A stretch of 9,070 nucleotides of DNA from JBPYCR01 sp051846935 (GTDB lineage: Bacteria > Bacillota > Bacilli > Bacillales > Amphibacillaceae), in the NCBI RefSeq assembly GCF_051846935.1, contig NZ_JBPYCS010000049.1, positions 1 to 9,070 of the forward strand. The letters are read 5' to 3'. The stretch's first letter is position 1. Each line of letters starts with the position of its first letter. The translations under genes were made by a program, and so were the position numbers. The notes beneath the pieces were generated by a model. The model had not been told where the DNA came from, searched no databases, and saw only the letters and a list, made by a program, of their open reading frames with translations. Below, in pieces: positions 1-7,824 of this stretch.

Positions 1-1838
1 TTAACTCCTTTCTTTCGAAGCTTTTTCTCCAATGCGAGGTCCATTTCATATGCATTACTAATAATTACCTCATTAATTATTAAATCATCAATTATGTAAT
101 TCAAGCTCCCAACGTGATCAATATCTTCATGACTCAAAAACACTGCATCCACTGTATGAATACCTCGTGAATGCATATACGGCCGAATTATTTGCTTATA
201 AACCTTATTGTTCGGCTCATTACTTGTAAACGAAAATTCAGATCCTGCATCAACAATAAAAACTCCATTACGATAAGGTAACTCAATAATAAATGCATCA
301 CCCTGTCCAATATCCAACATCGTGACTACTCCAACTGGGGAAAAATACGGACGTAAAGGTAACCATATAACGAGTACAACAATGCAGCAACCGTAATAAA
401 ACGCTTGTTTAATTTGCTTTATTTGAAGGTTATACATAAAAATGACAAATAAAATACAGTAAACAATTATCCAATGTAAGGAAATTTCACCTGTTATAAA
501 TGGAAAGTATGTCCACTTGTCAACGGCTTTTAAAAAAGTTAAAAACAAATCATGTGTCCATATAAACATATTTTCAACCATGTGAAATACAAATGAAGGA
601 AAGATGGAGAGCACTAATAAAACAAACAAATACGGAAGGACAAATAACGTAAAATAAGGCACTACGACTACATTCAAAAAAATAGACAACGGGTGAAAGG
701 TGGAAAAGTGAACGATATACAGAGGTAATATTGCCATTTGGGAAACGAAACTAATTTGAAACAGCTGATAAAGCCTTACATTTGTTTGTCCAAACCATTC
801 TCTCGATAGAATAAGTGCAAATGTAACGACAAATGAAAATTGGAAGCCGAGCTGATACACGATATATTTATCAAATAATATATAAATAAGAAAAATAATA
901 CTAATAACATCACCAATACGAAGGTGATAATCAAACTTTTTTAATACAATTACAAATGTCGTCATCATTGTAGCACGTAAAACAGAGGGCTGGCTGCCGG
1001 CTAAGAACGAATAAAGTGGTAAAAACAACAAAACGATCCATAAAGCTTTTTCTTTCGTTACAATGTTGAAGCGAACAAATAAGGTATACATGATGGCTAC
1101 AATAATACCAATATGTAATCCAGAAATTGCTAACAAATGGGATAGACTCCAACGATTAAACAAGTCTACCGTATCTTCATCCAGAAGAGCACGCTCACCA
1201 AATATTAATGCATTTATCCATGGCGCTGTTTTTTCATTAGCGGCTTCATTTATATATTCCGTCATTACATTTCGCATTTTATGAATTCGATGAAGCAACT
1301 TCGATGAACCTTCACATTTAATATGTTCAGCACTTTTTACTGTTAACTGCTTTGTAATTCCTTGTTTTTTTAAAAAAAGCGAGTAGTCAAATTGCCCCGG
1401 GTTTCTAGCTGTTGAGGCATCGCTCTCTACCCCGTTTATAGTGCAAACAGCTCCATGTTTTAACTCATTATACGGTACGGAGGCTTCATCTTTTTTTAGA
1501 AAAAGAACGACGAGAACACTTTGTTTTTTATCGTTTTTTATAGTAAATGATATTCTTTTATCTGTTTTCGTAATCGAACTAATTATTTTCCCTGTAGATT
1601 GTATTGCAAGAGGATTCGAAACGATTTCTTCTATCGTATCATCGATAGAAGGTATATAGGCGGAGAAGAAAAGGAAGGATAAGAAAGATAATACAATGGG
1701 AAATATACGTAGATGTTTAAAATAATATAAATACGATAACCATATAAACAGAGCAACAGCTAAAGCATACGTATTTAAAGCAATTGTTAAAATACTACAT
1801 GCGGCTGCAATGGCCGGAAAATGCCAGTATCCTTTCAT
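1..1838 (-). CDS. comEC: ComEC/Rec2 competence DNA channel protein (3' end cut by window edge)
   Basis: Integral membrane protein that carries single-stranded transforming DNA across the cytoplasmic membrane. The frame is open from the ATG at 1838 to position 1, giving 612 complete codons; the B. subtilis protein is about 776 aa, so roughly the last 160 residues lie outside the window. Seen in order: hydrophobic N-terminal segments; an extracytoplasmic domain carrying the family motif NPGQFDY (from residue 146), flanked by Cys132 and Cys175, which match the position of the disulfide pair known in B. subtilis ComEC; the competence domain with HLLAISGLHIG (about 233-244) followed by many membrane segments; and the start of a metallo-beta-lactamase-like domain with DIGQGDAF (about 509-516) and SHEDIDHVG (569-577, the HxDxDH metal motif). 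The ribosome-binding site AGGTGA lies 8 nt before the ATG. It is the last comE gene here and is separated from comEB by a hairpin. No frameshift is visible. Confidence 0.96.
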   Translation of the reverse strand, partial: MKGYWHFPAIAAACSILTIALNTYALAVALFIWLSYLYYFKHLRIFPIVLSFLSFLFFSAYIPSIDDTIEEIVSNPLAIQSTGKIISSITKTDKRISFTIKNDKKQSVLVVLFLKKDEASVPYNELKHGAVCTINGVESDASTARNPGQFDYSLFLKKQGITKQLTVKSAEHIKCEGSSKLLHRIHKMRNVMTEYINEAANEKTAPWINALIFGERALLDEDTVDLFNRWSLSHLLAISGLHIGIIVAIMYTLFVRFNIVTKEKALWIVLLFLPLYSFLAGSQPSVLRATMMTTFVIVLKKFDYHLRIGDVISIIFLIYILFDKYIVYQLGFQFSFVVTFALILSREWFGQTNVRLYQLFQISFVSQMAILPLYIVHFSTFHPLSIFLNVVVVPYFTLFVLPYLFVLLVLSIFPSFVFHMVENMFIWTHDLFLTFLKAVDKWTYFPFITGEISLHWIIVYCILFVIFMYNLQIKQIKQAFYYGCCIVVLVIWLPLRPYFSPVGVVTMLDIGQGDAFIIELPYRNGVFIVDAGSEFSFTSNEPNNKVYKQIIRPYMHSRGIHTVDAVFLSHEDIDHVGSLNYIIDDLIINEVIISNAYEMDLALEKKLRKKGV

Positions 1839-1870
1839 GAATAATTTCACCTATTATGCTTAAAATAATT

Positions 1871-1904
1871 CCCCTCATCCTGATAACACCATCAGCACGA
1901 GGGA
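1871..1904 (-). terminator. Stable hairpin between comEB and comEC, terminator or attenuator candidate
   Basis: Arms 1872-1884 and 1891-1903 pair over 13 positions around a 6-nt loop. In the minus-strand RNA there are 11 Watson-Crick pairs, one G-U wobble and one G-G mismatch; the base of the stem is CCCUC/GAGGG. It is followed by GAAUUAUUUUAAG, which is U-rich but interrupted, so termination would probably be partial. It starts 15 nt after the comEB stop, and the comEC ribosome-binding site lies about 19 nt beyond it. It may lower comEC expression relative to comEA and comEB, or mark a processing site. Function is inferred; the pairing is read directly. Confidence 0.45.
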
Positions 1905-1918
1905 ACAATCCATTTTAA

Positions 1919-2476
1919 TTAGAACAAACGCATCTCTTCTTGCTTTAGTTTTAATATACGATCCTCATTCAGTCCAGTTGCTTCAAGTTCGCTCAACAGT
2001 TTATGTACAAAATGTCTTTTCTCGTTGGATTTTGTCTCAATAGATATATCTTCTAACGTAATTTTTTGTGTCGCAATTCCTGCCTCTTTAAATAAATCAA
2101 TTGCGTATTTATGATTGCGATAGTCCTCTGCATAAAACAATTTCGTAATTCCACTTTGTATAATCATTTTACAGCATTGTAAGCAAGGATAATGAGTAAC
2201 ATATATATGAGTACTTTCTGTCGACACTCCAAATCGGGCACATTGGAGTAAAGCGTTTGCTTCAGCATGTACTGTTCGCGCACAATGTCCATCCACCATA
2301 TAACACCCGTGATCAATACAATGCGCACCGTCAGAAACACTTCCGTTATATCCACTAGCAATCATACGATTGTCTCGTACAATAACCGCACCTACCTTTA
2401 ATCTTGTACACGTACTTCGTAATGCGGCAATATAGCTTTGTGCCATAAAATATTGTTGCCAAGAAATTCGTTCCAT
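1919..2476 (-). CDS. comEB: ComEB, dCMP deaminase family
   Basis: Zinc-dependent cytidine/deoxycytidylate deaminase family protein of 185 aa (B. subtilis ComEB is about 189 aa). The expected reaction is dCMP to dUMP plus ammonia in the cytosol. The active-site zinc motif is complete: HAE at 70-72 (His70 ligand, Glu72 proton shuttle) and PCLQC at 97-101 (Cys98 and Cys101 ligands). The upstream GYNG segment (42-45) and the Cys/His-rich stretch 53-64, typical of dCMP deaminases with a second metal site, are also present. The ATG at 2476 is preceded by AAGGGAG about 9 nt upstream. It lies between comEA (64-nt gap) and comEC (80-nt gap). In B. subtilis it belongs to the comE operon although it is not needed for DNA uptake itself. 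Confidence 0.96.
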   Translation of the reverse strand: MERISWQQYFMAQSYIAALRSTCTRLKVGAVIVRDNRMIASGYNGSVSDGAHCIDHGCYMVDGHCARTVHAEANALLQCARFGVSTESTHIYVTHYPCLQCCKMIIQSGITKLFYAEDYRNHKYAIDLFKEAGIATQKITLEDISIETKSNEKRHFVHKLLSELEATGLNEDRILKLKQEEMRLF

Positions 2477-2541
2477 AGTCGTTTACTCCCTTATTATTTT
2501 TTAAGTTTAGTTTATCTACGGTCCTTCCATTTCGTCAACTT

Positions 2542-3144
2542 CTATGGGACGATGATATCTTCTCGAATTCTTTCCAACGTTTTTTCGCCAATACCAGAGA
2601 CGTTGAGTAAGTCCTCTACCGTACGAAATAGTCCGTTTTCATCACGATATGAAATGATCGCTTCAGCTTTACCAGGTCCGATGCCATTTAGCGTTATAAT
2701 TTCTGATTCAGTTGCACTATTTATTTTCACTTTTCCACTTTGGCTTTTACTAGATGTGGTTTCTCCATCTAAGTATTCACCTAAGGTCGTTACAGTTATA
2801 ACCATTTCATCTTGTAGTTTCTGAGCAAGATTGACACTAGTCTCATCTGCTTCAGCAGTAAATCCACCTGCCATTACAATGGCATCATTCACCCGATCTC
2901 CAACGGAAAACTCATATACTCCTGGATTTTTCACTTCACCTTTTAAATCAATCATTCCCGTTGTTTCTGCTTGCTCTGCGATTTCCGGCGTAACAGCTCC
3001 CTTTAAAATGTTCGATTCTAATTCAGCTGTAGCTTCATCAGCAGGAAAGTCATTCGCTTTGTTAACTTGTACAATAAGTAATCCTACAAGCAGTATTAGT
3101 CCACCGATAATCACAAACAAATACTTTCTCACGTATTCAAACAC
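2542..3144 (-). CDS. comEA: ComEA, membrane-anchored DNA receptor for transformation
   Basis: Double-stranded DNA binding protein outside the membrane that takes up transforming DNA and passes it toward ComEC. The 200 aa (B. subtilis about 205) show one N-terminal membrane segment (about 8-27), a linker, an SLBB-type domain (about 63-118, with DLKGEVKNPGVY) and a C-terminal helix-hairpin-helix DNA-binding domain (about 138-200) with hairpins LNGIGPGKA (152-160) and VSGIGEKTL (182-190). The start is GTG at 3144, with AAAGGA placed 9-10 nt upstream; a second in-frame GTG at 3132 is possible but less well spaced. It is the first comE gene, 139 nt after yqeM. No exact ComK box (AAAA-N5-TTTT) is seen just upstream. 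Confidence 0.95.
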   Translation of the reverse strand: MFEYVRKYLFVIIGGLILLVGLLIVQVNKANDFPADEATAELESNILKGAVTPEIAEQAETTGMIDLKGEVKNPGVYEFSVGDRVNDAIVMAGGFTAEADETSVNLAQKLQDEMVITVTTLGEYLDGETTSSKSQSGKVKINSATESEIITLNGIGPGKAEAIISYRDENGLFRTVEDLLNVSGIGEKTLERIREDIIVP

Positions 3145-3260
3145 GATTTAACATCCTTTGTCGACTTGTTTTAACTTCGAAAACGCCTGGTAGGAGAATT
3201 TTGGAGAATATTGAAGACTAATATATAGTTCCACAAAGGATTGAATATGTCCTGCTAAAC

Positions 3261-3300
3261 AAAAAAAGAACAGGAATTTTAAATTATCCCATTCTTTTTT
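3261..3300 (-). terminator. Possible terminator at the end of yqeM
   Basis: In the minus-strand RNA an A-rich arm AAAAAAGAA (3300-3292, inside the yqeM 3' end) can pair fully with UUCUUUUUU (3270-3262). The inner GGGA (3290-3287) pairs with UUCC (3276-3273) around a 10-nt AU-rich loop; the yqeM stop codon lies in the loop. It ends in a run of seven U. The G-C core is small and interrupted by a wobble and a bulge, so it is a weak candidate. It would separate the yqeG-yqeM operon from comEA. Confidence 0.35.
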
Positions 3301-4036
3301 CAGCAGAAAAGAAGATTCTTTCAGATGGTGCATACGTATTTTCAGTTTCTAATAAAAAGTCTCGATAAAAATTAGCATTTACAAACCCAGCTTCTTCTAA
3401 CAATTGTAAATAAAATGCAAGTGGAAACGTTTTTTGGTGATGTGTTTCATCAAAGCGCTCATACATATGGTTTTTTTTATTAAAGAAAGTTAACTCATGA
3501 AACATTTCACCTTGTTCTTCCCCTTCCGAGCAAAACCATATGTAAGCTATCTCATCTTGAACATCAGCGAACGTATTATTTATATAATTATTTTCGACTT
3601 GCTCGATCGAGTGGACATCAAAAATAAATATACCACCTGGCTTTAGCAATTTGTATATACGTGAAAAAGCCTCTCGTAAGTCTGATTCATTCGTAATATA
3701 ATTAATTACGTCACAAAAACTAAGTGCGACGTCTATATCCATAGTCCCTTCTAAACTGCGGATATCTTGATGAATCCAATCTATCGCTACTTTTTGGCTA
3801 CTCGCTTTTTGTTGTGCATATGCAAGCATTTCACTAGAGGAATCAACACCAATAAGTTTATACCCTTGCTTTGCCAGCTCGATTGTTATTGACCCTGTTC
3901 CACAACCAAGATCAACAATCGTTTTTATTTTCTTTTTTGATTTTCTTAAGATGCTTTGTGTAAATGTAACCCATCGATCATATGGTACGTGTGTCATCAA
4001 TTGGTCATATATTAAAGCCATTTCTCCATATGTCAT
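3284..4036 (-). CDS. yqeM: YqeM, class I SAM-dependent methyltransferase
   Basis: Cytosolic methyltransferase of unknown substrate, 250 aa, close to the usual length for YqeM. It starts with the family-like N-terminus MTYGEMALIYDQLM. It carries SAM-binding motif I VDLGCGTG (41-48), the acidic end of strand 2 in GVDSS (63-67) and a DIRSLEG segment. The frame is open upstream to 4186, but that extension overlaps rsfS and resembles no family member. The ATG at 4036 has AAGGGTAA just upstream and begins 4 nt after the rsfS stop, so this start is chosen. It is the last gene of the yqeG operon. In B. subtilis comER follows on the other strand; here comEA follows directly. Confidence 0.88.
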   Translation of the reverse strand: MTYGEMALIYDQLMTHVPYDRWVTFTQSILRKSKKKIKTIVDLGCGTGSITIELAKQGYKLIGVDSSSEMLAYAQQKASSQKVAIDWIHQDIRSLEGTMDIDVALSFCDVINYITNESDLREAFSRIYKLLKPGGIFIFDVHSIEQVENNYINNTFADVQDEIAYIWFCSEGEEQGEMFHELTFFNKKNHMYERFDETHHQKTFPLAFYLQLLEEAGFVNANFYRDFLLETENTYAPSERIFFSAEKRMG

Positions 4037-4040
4037 TTGA

Positions 4041-4400
4041 TTACCCTTGCTCTCCAATTGAATGTAATTCAACCCGTGCTGCATCTCCCCATAATCGTTC
4101 CAAGTTATAATACAAGCGTTCTTCCTTATGAAAAACATGACAGACGATATCTCCTGTATCCACAAGAATCCACCGCGCTTGTTCAAAGCCTTCCAGTCGG
4201 GAAACGTGAATATCTTTCTCTGCTAGTGCATCCTGTACAGATCTAGCAATCGCTTGTACTTGTCGCTCATTGTTTCCATGACAAATTACGAAATAATCTG
4301 CTACGGATGATAATTCTCTCATATCTAAAGCTACAATATTTTCCGCTTTACGATCATCGCTCGCTTCAGCAATTAATTGAACAGTGTTTTTTATATCCAT
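4041..4400 (-). CDS. rsfS: RsfS, ribosomal silencing factor (YqeL/DUF143)
   Basis: Binds ribosomal protein uL14 on the large subunit and blocks joining of the 30S and 50S subunits, lowering translation when nutrients are short. The 119 aa match the family length (about 118). Typical segments are visible: DYFVICHGN (35-43), LEGFEQARWILVDTGD (69-84) and the aromatic C-terminal block HVFHKEERLYYNLERLWGDA (88-107). The ATG at 4400 directly abuts the TAA of yqeK with no base between, and a GGGAG sequence inside the yqeK end serves as ribosome-binding site, so translation is probably coupled. It ends 4 nt before yqeM. Confidence 0.95.
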   Translation of the reverse strand: MDIKNTVQLIAEASDDRKAENIVALDMRELSSVADYFVICHGNNERQVQAIARSVQDALAEKDIHVSRLEGFEQARWILVDTGDIVCHVFHKEERLYYNLERLWGDAARVELHSIGEQG

Positions 4401-4973
4401 TTAGTTCTTTTCTCCCATCTTTTTTGTTAAATCGTTATATGCATGAAATGTATCCGGATAGATCGTCGCTCGCTTCTTACATAAAAATTCAATTGTATTA
4501 CATAGTGCAATCCAAGCAGCATAGTTTAAATCTTTCCTAGCAGCTTGACGAACCTCATCTACTCCCGAAAATAGTCTTCCAGGCTCAATATAATCCGCTA
4601 CAAATACGATAAGCTCAAGCTTGCTCATATTCGGCCTGCCTGTTGTATGGTAACGAATCGCATCTAAAATATGTGTATCTTTAATACCAAATTTTTGTTG
4701 AATAAGATGAGAAGCAACCGGTGCATGCCATAATTCTTTATTAAAATTTAACACATCGGTACATATTTGGTGGTCAACTAGATAATCTTTTAATGCATCC
4801 GATGTCCAGCATTTGGCATAATCATGAAACAACGCAGCGATCTCTACTTTTTCAACACTTTCCTCATAGAGGTTTGCCAATTGGATCGCTGTCTCGGTTA
4901 CACGAACTGTATGCTCCCACCTGTTCTGTGTCATTTGAGATTTTATATGCGATTTTAAATCAGACTTTTTCAT
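4401..4973 (-). CDS. yqeK: YqeK, HD-domain symmetrical Ap4A hydrolase
   Basis: HD-domain metallohydrolase of 190 aa (B. subtilis about 186). Members of this family split diadenosine tetraphosphate (Ap4A) symmetrically into two ADP. The metal-binding HD residues are all visible: His21 (WEHTVRV), His50-Asp51 (LFHDYAK), His83 (WHAPVAS), His109 (RYHTTG) and Asp127 (FVADYIEPG). The ATG at 4973 lies inside the end of nadD (14-nt overlap in another frame), with GAGAGG about 8 nt upstream. The stop codon touches the rsfS ATG. The steady pairing of nadD with yqeK is a conserved Firmicutes feature; some related bacteria fuse the two. Confidence 0.94.
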   Translation of the reverse strand: MKKSDLKSHIKSQMTQNRWEHTVRVTETAIQLANLYEESVEKVEIAALFHDYAKCWTSDALKDYLVDHQICTDVLNFNKELWHAPVASHLIQQKFGIKDTHILDAIRYHTTGRPNMSKLELIVFVADYIEPGRLFSGVDEVRQAARKDLNYAAWIALCNTIEFLCKKRATIYPDTFHAYNDLTKKMGEKN

Positions 4974-5529
4974 ATAGCTGCCTCTCTTTTATGTACGTAT
5001 GAACGGATGATGGGATTAAGTATGTTACTGATTTATTTTTAGTCAATCTTGCCCGAATGAACGAAGATGAAATAGTAACAAGTGGTACATCAACCTCAAT
5101 CAGAGGATAATCCGTTTTAATTTGGTACCCGCTACGCCGAACGCCAACGAACGTAACCAGTTGAACGAGTTCTTCAATTTGTTTCCATTTCGGCAAATAC
5201 TCTACCATATCTGCACCTATAATAAAATAAAACGCATAAGTAGGATACTCTTTTTTTAATGTTCTAATCGTGTCTACCGTATACGAAACACCTGACCGGT
5301 CAATTTCCACCGTATTAATCTTAAAAAAGGCATTACCTGCGATCGCTTTTCGCAACATATTTAAACGATCGGCTGCGCGTGTCATTGCTTTCTCTTTATG
5401 AGGCGGCTCATTTGTCGGAATAAACCAAACCTCCTCCAAATTTAAAGCGTTTTTTACTTCTTCAGCCATAATTAAATGACCGAGATGCGGCGGATCAAAT
5501 GTCCCACCGAAAATGCCTATCTTTTTCAT
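4960..5529 (-). CDS. nadD: NadD, nicotinate-nucleotide adenylyltransferase
   Basis: Catalyses nicotinate mononucleotide plus ATP to deamido-NAD plus pyrophosphate, an essential step of NAD synthesis in the cytosol. Counting from the chosen start, the nucleotidyltransferase signature GGTFDPPHLGH is at 8-18 (both catalytic histidines present), IGADM at about 104-108 and the ATP-binding ISSSFIR at 153-159. Two adjacent ATGs exist (5532 and 5529). The AGGGGG ribosome-binding site is only 2 nt from the first but 5 nt from the second, so the second is preferred. This gives 189 aa, the B. subtilis length. It overlaps yqeK by 14 nt and follows yqeI after about 24 nt. Confidence 0.95.
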   Translation of the reverse strand: MKKIGIFGGTFDPPHLGHLIMAEEVKNALNLEEVWFIPTNEPPHKEKAMTRAADRLNMLRKAIAGNAFFKINTVEIDRSGVSYTVDTIRTLKKEYPTYAFYFIIGADMVEYLPKWKQIEELVQLVTFVGVRRSGYQIKTDYPLIEVDVPLVTISSSFIRARLTKNKSVTYLIPSSVHTYIKERQLYEKV

Positions 5530-5553
5530 CATTTCCCCCTTTTAAAAAGTGGT

Positions 5554-5850
5554 CTACTTTGGTAATTCAATTTGTTTATTGTCTTTTGATTTTTTGTATA
5601 GGACGATATTATTTCCAATAATCTGAACGATTTCTGCTAACGTTCCTTCCGCCAAATCACGTGCAACCTCATCTTTATCGTCTAAACAATTTTGCAGTAC
5701 ACTAATTTTAATGAGTTCACGCTTCTCTAATGCTTCTTCTATTTGCTTGAGCATATTATCATTTACACCTATTTTTCCAACTTGAAAAATGGGCTTTAGT
5801 TCATTTGCTTTCGCTCTTAAAAACCGTTTTTGCTTACCTGTCAATGTCAT
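5554..5850 (-). CDS. yqeI: YqeI, YhbY/CRM-domain RNA-binding protein
   Basis: Small KH-like RNA-binding protein (CRS1-YhbY domain) that associates with pre-50S ribosomal particles in related bacteria. The 98 aa cover one whole domain: LTGKQKRFLRAKA at the N-terminus, the loop signature QVGKIGVND (about 23-31), and GNNIVLYKKS near the C-terminus. The ATG at 5850 touches the aroE stop codon directly; an AGAGG in the end of aroE lies about 10 nt upstream, so it is translationally coupled to aroE. Its exact role in this organism is inferred from the family. Confidence 0.93.
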   Translation of the reverse strand: MTLTGKQKRFLRAKANELKPIFQVGKIGVNDNMLKQIEEALEKRELIKISVLQNCLDDKDEVARDLAEGTLAEIVQIIGNNIVLYKKSKDNKQIELPK

Positions 5851-6699
5851 TTATTCATTTCCTCTCAGTTTATTCATTAATTCCAAATCCATTCCATCGG
5901 TTGAAGGCTTTATACCTGTCCAAATTTCAAATGCAGCTTGTGCTTGATATAACAGCATCGTATGTCCATAATGAAGATGTGCTCGCTGGGCTTCCCCTTG
6001 TTTTAAAAATTCCGTTTGTAATGGTTGATAAACAATATCACTAGCGATACAGTCTGTTTTCAAATTCGTCAGCTGAATAATGGACATATGCTGATTAGGC
6101 TTCATCCCGACAGAGGTCGTTTGAATGATAACGTCATATAAATGCAATTGCTGTTGGGCTTCATCTAATGATAAAATGTTTGTATGTATCGTTCCCTCCT
6201 TAAGATTTTTAATATTTTCTGCACTTTTAATCGTTCGATTTGCAATATCTACGTTTTGAAACCCTGCTTTTATTAATGAATAGTATATTCCTCTAGCAGC
6301 TCCACCAGCTCCAATTAATAATAGGCGCGTCTTTTTTTCCTTTAGCAGTTTAGGGTATTTACTTTGTAAAGATCGCACATAACCTGTACCATCTGTATTA
6401 TATCCGATCCATTGGCCATTCTCATTTACGACTGTATTTACTGCACCCATAACTTTAGCATTTTCATCCATTTTATCTAAAAATGGTATGATTTTCTCTT
6501 TGTAAGGTACAGTAACATTAAAGCCATTTAATCCTTCCGCTTTCAAACGTGTCATTTCTTCTGTAAACGATACATTCGAACTAATTTCAATGAGTCGATA
6601 CGTTCCTGCAGTAGATGTTTTTTTAAAGAAGCGCTCATGAATCCACGGGGATAACGAATGTTGTATTGGATATCCGATAAGCCCTAAAGAATAATTCAT
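5851..6699 (-). CDS. aroE: AroE, shikimate dehydrogenase (NADP)
   Basis: Reduces 3-dehydroshikimate to shikimate with NADPH in the aromatic amino acid pathway. Counted from the ATG at 6699 (282 aa; the B. subtilis enzyme, named AroD there, is about 280): substrate-site SLSP (15-18), NGFNVTVPYKE (58-68) with catalytic Lys67, NTDG (101-104) with catalytic Asp103, nucleotide loop GAGGAARG (130-137) and NRT (154-156), which fits NADP preference. The frame extends 4 codons further to a GTG at 6711, but that GTG lies inside the AGGTGGAG ribosome-binding sequence, which is well placed (6 nt) for the ATG at 6699. The stop touches yqeI; the gap to yqeH is 18 nt. Confidence 0.95.
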   Translation of the reverse strand: MNYSLGLIGYPIQHSLSPWIHERFFKKTSTAGTYRLIEISSNVSFTEEMTRLKAEGLNGFNVTVPYKEKIIPFLDKMDENAKVMGAVNTVVNENGQWIGYNTDGTGYVRSLQSKYPKLLKEKKTRLLLIGAGGAARGIYYSLIKAGFQNVDIANRTIKSAENIKNLKEGTIHTNILSLDEAQQQLHLYDVIIQTTSVGMKPNQHMSIIQLTNLKTDCIASDIVYQPLQTEFLKQGEAQRAHLHYGHTMLLYQAQAAFEIWTGIKPSTDGMDLELMNKLRGNE

Positions 6700-6717
6700 T
6701 GTATTCTCCACCTTTGA

Positions 6718-7821
6718 TTATATTAATGACTTTCTCAATGTTACAGATACACCCTTTGGGCTATGCGCACATATTGTAGCATTCCCTTTTTTCACGCTAA
6801 TCCATCCTAAACCTGGGAATACGATATCAATTGCTTCTTCTGTAATTTTAAACGTGTTCCCTTCTAAGCTAGGTAGTGTTTCAAGTGACTCTTTAGAAGG
6901 AGGCGACAATAATTCAGCAATGTGCCGATCATATAAATCGTCTGCATTTTCAAGCTTTGTTCGATGAATCGGTATTCGATTTGAAAAATAACAAACAAAC
7001 GATTGCTTTTCACCTTTAATAAAATCCAATCTGGCCAATCCCCCGATATATAACGTTTGACCACTATTTAGTTGATACGTTCGTGATTTAATTTCATTTT
7101 TTGGTGTAATTAGCTTTAAGTCTTGCTCTGAAACGTAGTGGGCCATTTGTCTTTTATTAACAATTCCTGGTGTATCAATCAATGCCGTTTTCTTATCCAA
7201 CGGTATTTTTATAAAGCCAAGTGTCGTACCTGGAAAATAGGACGTTGTAATAACATCTTTCTCTCCAGTTGACCGGTTAATTAGCCGATTAATGAATGTG
7301 GATTTTCCTGCGTTTGTTACACCAACAACATAAACATCTTTCCTGTCTCGGTAGTTTTCCATCTCAAACGCGAGCTCTTCCAAGCCATGACCTTTTGCAG
7401 CTGAAATCAGAAAAACATCTGCTACAACCAGCCCAGCTTCCTTAGCCAACGTGCGTAACCAGTGCATTAATTTTCTCTTATTCGTTGATTTAGGGAGTAA
7501 ATCGACCTTGTTTCCGACGAGTAAAATCGGATTGTTACCTGTAATTCTTGGTAAGCTTTTAACTAAGCTTCCTTCTGTATCAAAAATATCAATGATATGT
7601 ACAATTAAACCTTCCTTATTACGAATATGGCTTACCATTCGTAAAAAATCGTCATCTGTTAATGATACGTCTTGGACTTCATTGTAATGCTTTAAACGAA
7701 AACATCGTTGGCAAAGAACATTTTCACTTTTCAAGGATGACTTTGGCACATAGCCAACCGCTTCCTTGTTCTCTGTTTGGATGGCCACCCCACAACCTTG
7801 ACATATTATTGAATTATTCAC
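6718..7821 (-). CDS. yqeH: YqeH, circularly permuted ribosome-assembly GTPase
   Basis: GTPase needed for 30S subunit maturation and 16S rRNA accumulation in B. subtilis. 367 aa (family about 366). An N-terminal zinc finger is formed by Cys7/Cys10 and Cys37/Cys40. The GTPase motifs occur in permuted order, the mark of this family: G4 NKVD (104-107), G5 SAAKG (140-144), G1 GVTNAGKST (167-175), a TT pair for G2 near 199-200, and G3 DTPG (216-219). A C-terminal RNA-binding-like domain follows. The start is GTG at 7821, supported by a strong GGGAGGA ribosome-binding site about 7 nt upstream that overlaps the end of yqeG; only 3 nt separate the two genes. Confidence 0.96.
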   Translation of the reverse strand: MNNSIICQGCGVAIQTENKEAVGYVPKSSLKSENVLCQRCFRLKHYNEVQDVSLTDDDFLRMVSHIRNKEGLIVHIIDIFDTEGSLVKSLPRITGNNPILLVGNKVDLLPKSTNKRKLMHWLRTLAKEAGLVVADVFLISAAKGHGLEELAFEMENYRDRKDVYVVGVTNAGKSTFINRLINRSTGEKDVITTSYFPGTTLGFIKIPLDKKTALIDTPGIVNKRQMAHYVSEQDLKLITPKNEIKSRTYQLNSGQTLYIGGLARLDFIKGEKQSFVCYFSNRIPIHRTKLENADDLYDRHIAELLSPPSKESLETLPSLEGNTFKITEEAIDIVFPGLGWISVKKGNATICAHSPKGVSVTLRKSLI

Positions 7822-7824
7822 CGA

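Noticed and set aside
1..1838. comEC as a pseudogene
   Set aside because: The frame is open without a stop or shift over all 612 codons and the key motifs are intact; it is only cut by the window edge.
2509..2538. Promoter-like TTGACG-N18-TAAACT on the minus strand between comEA and comEB
   Set aside because: The -35 is good but the -10 matches at only 4 of 6 positions and the spacing is long; too weak to list as a feature.
2438..3151. Two plus-strand frames (128 and 106 codons) opposite comEA and comEB
   Set aside because: They are antisense to well-supported genes and show no family resemblance.
3148..3333. 61-codon minus-strand frame spanning the yqeM end and the yqeM-comEA gap
   Set aside because: It overlaps the end of yqeM in another frame and has no family resemblance or good start site.
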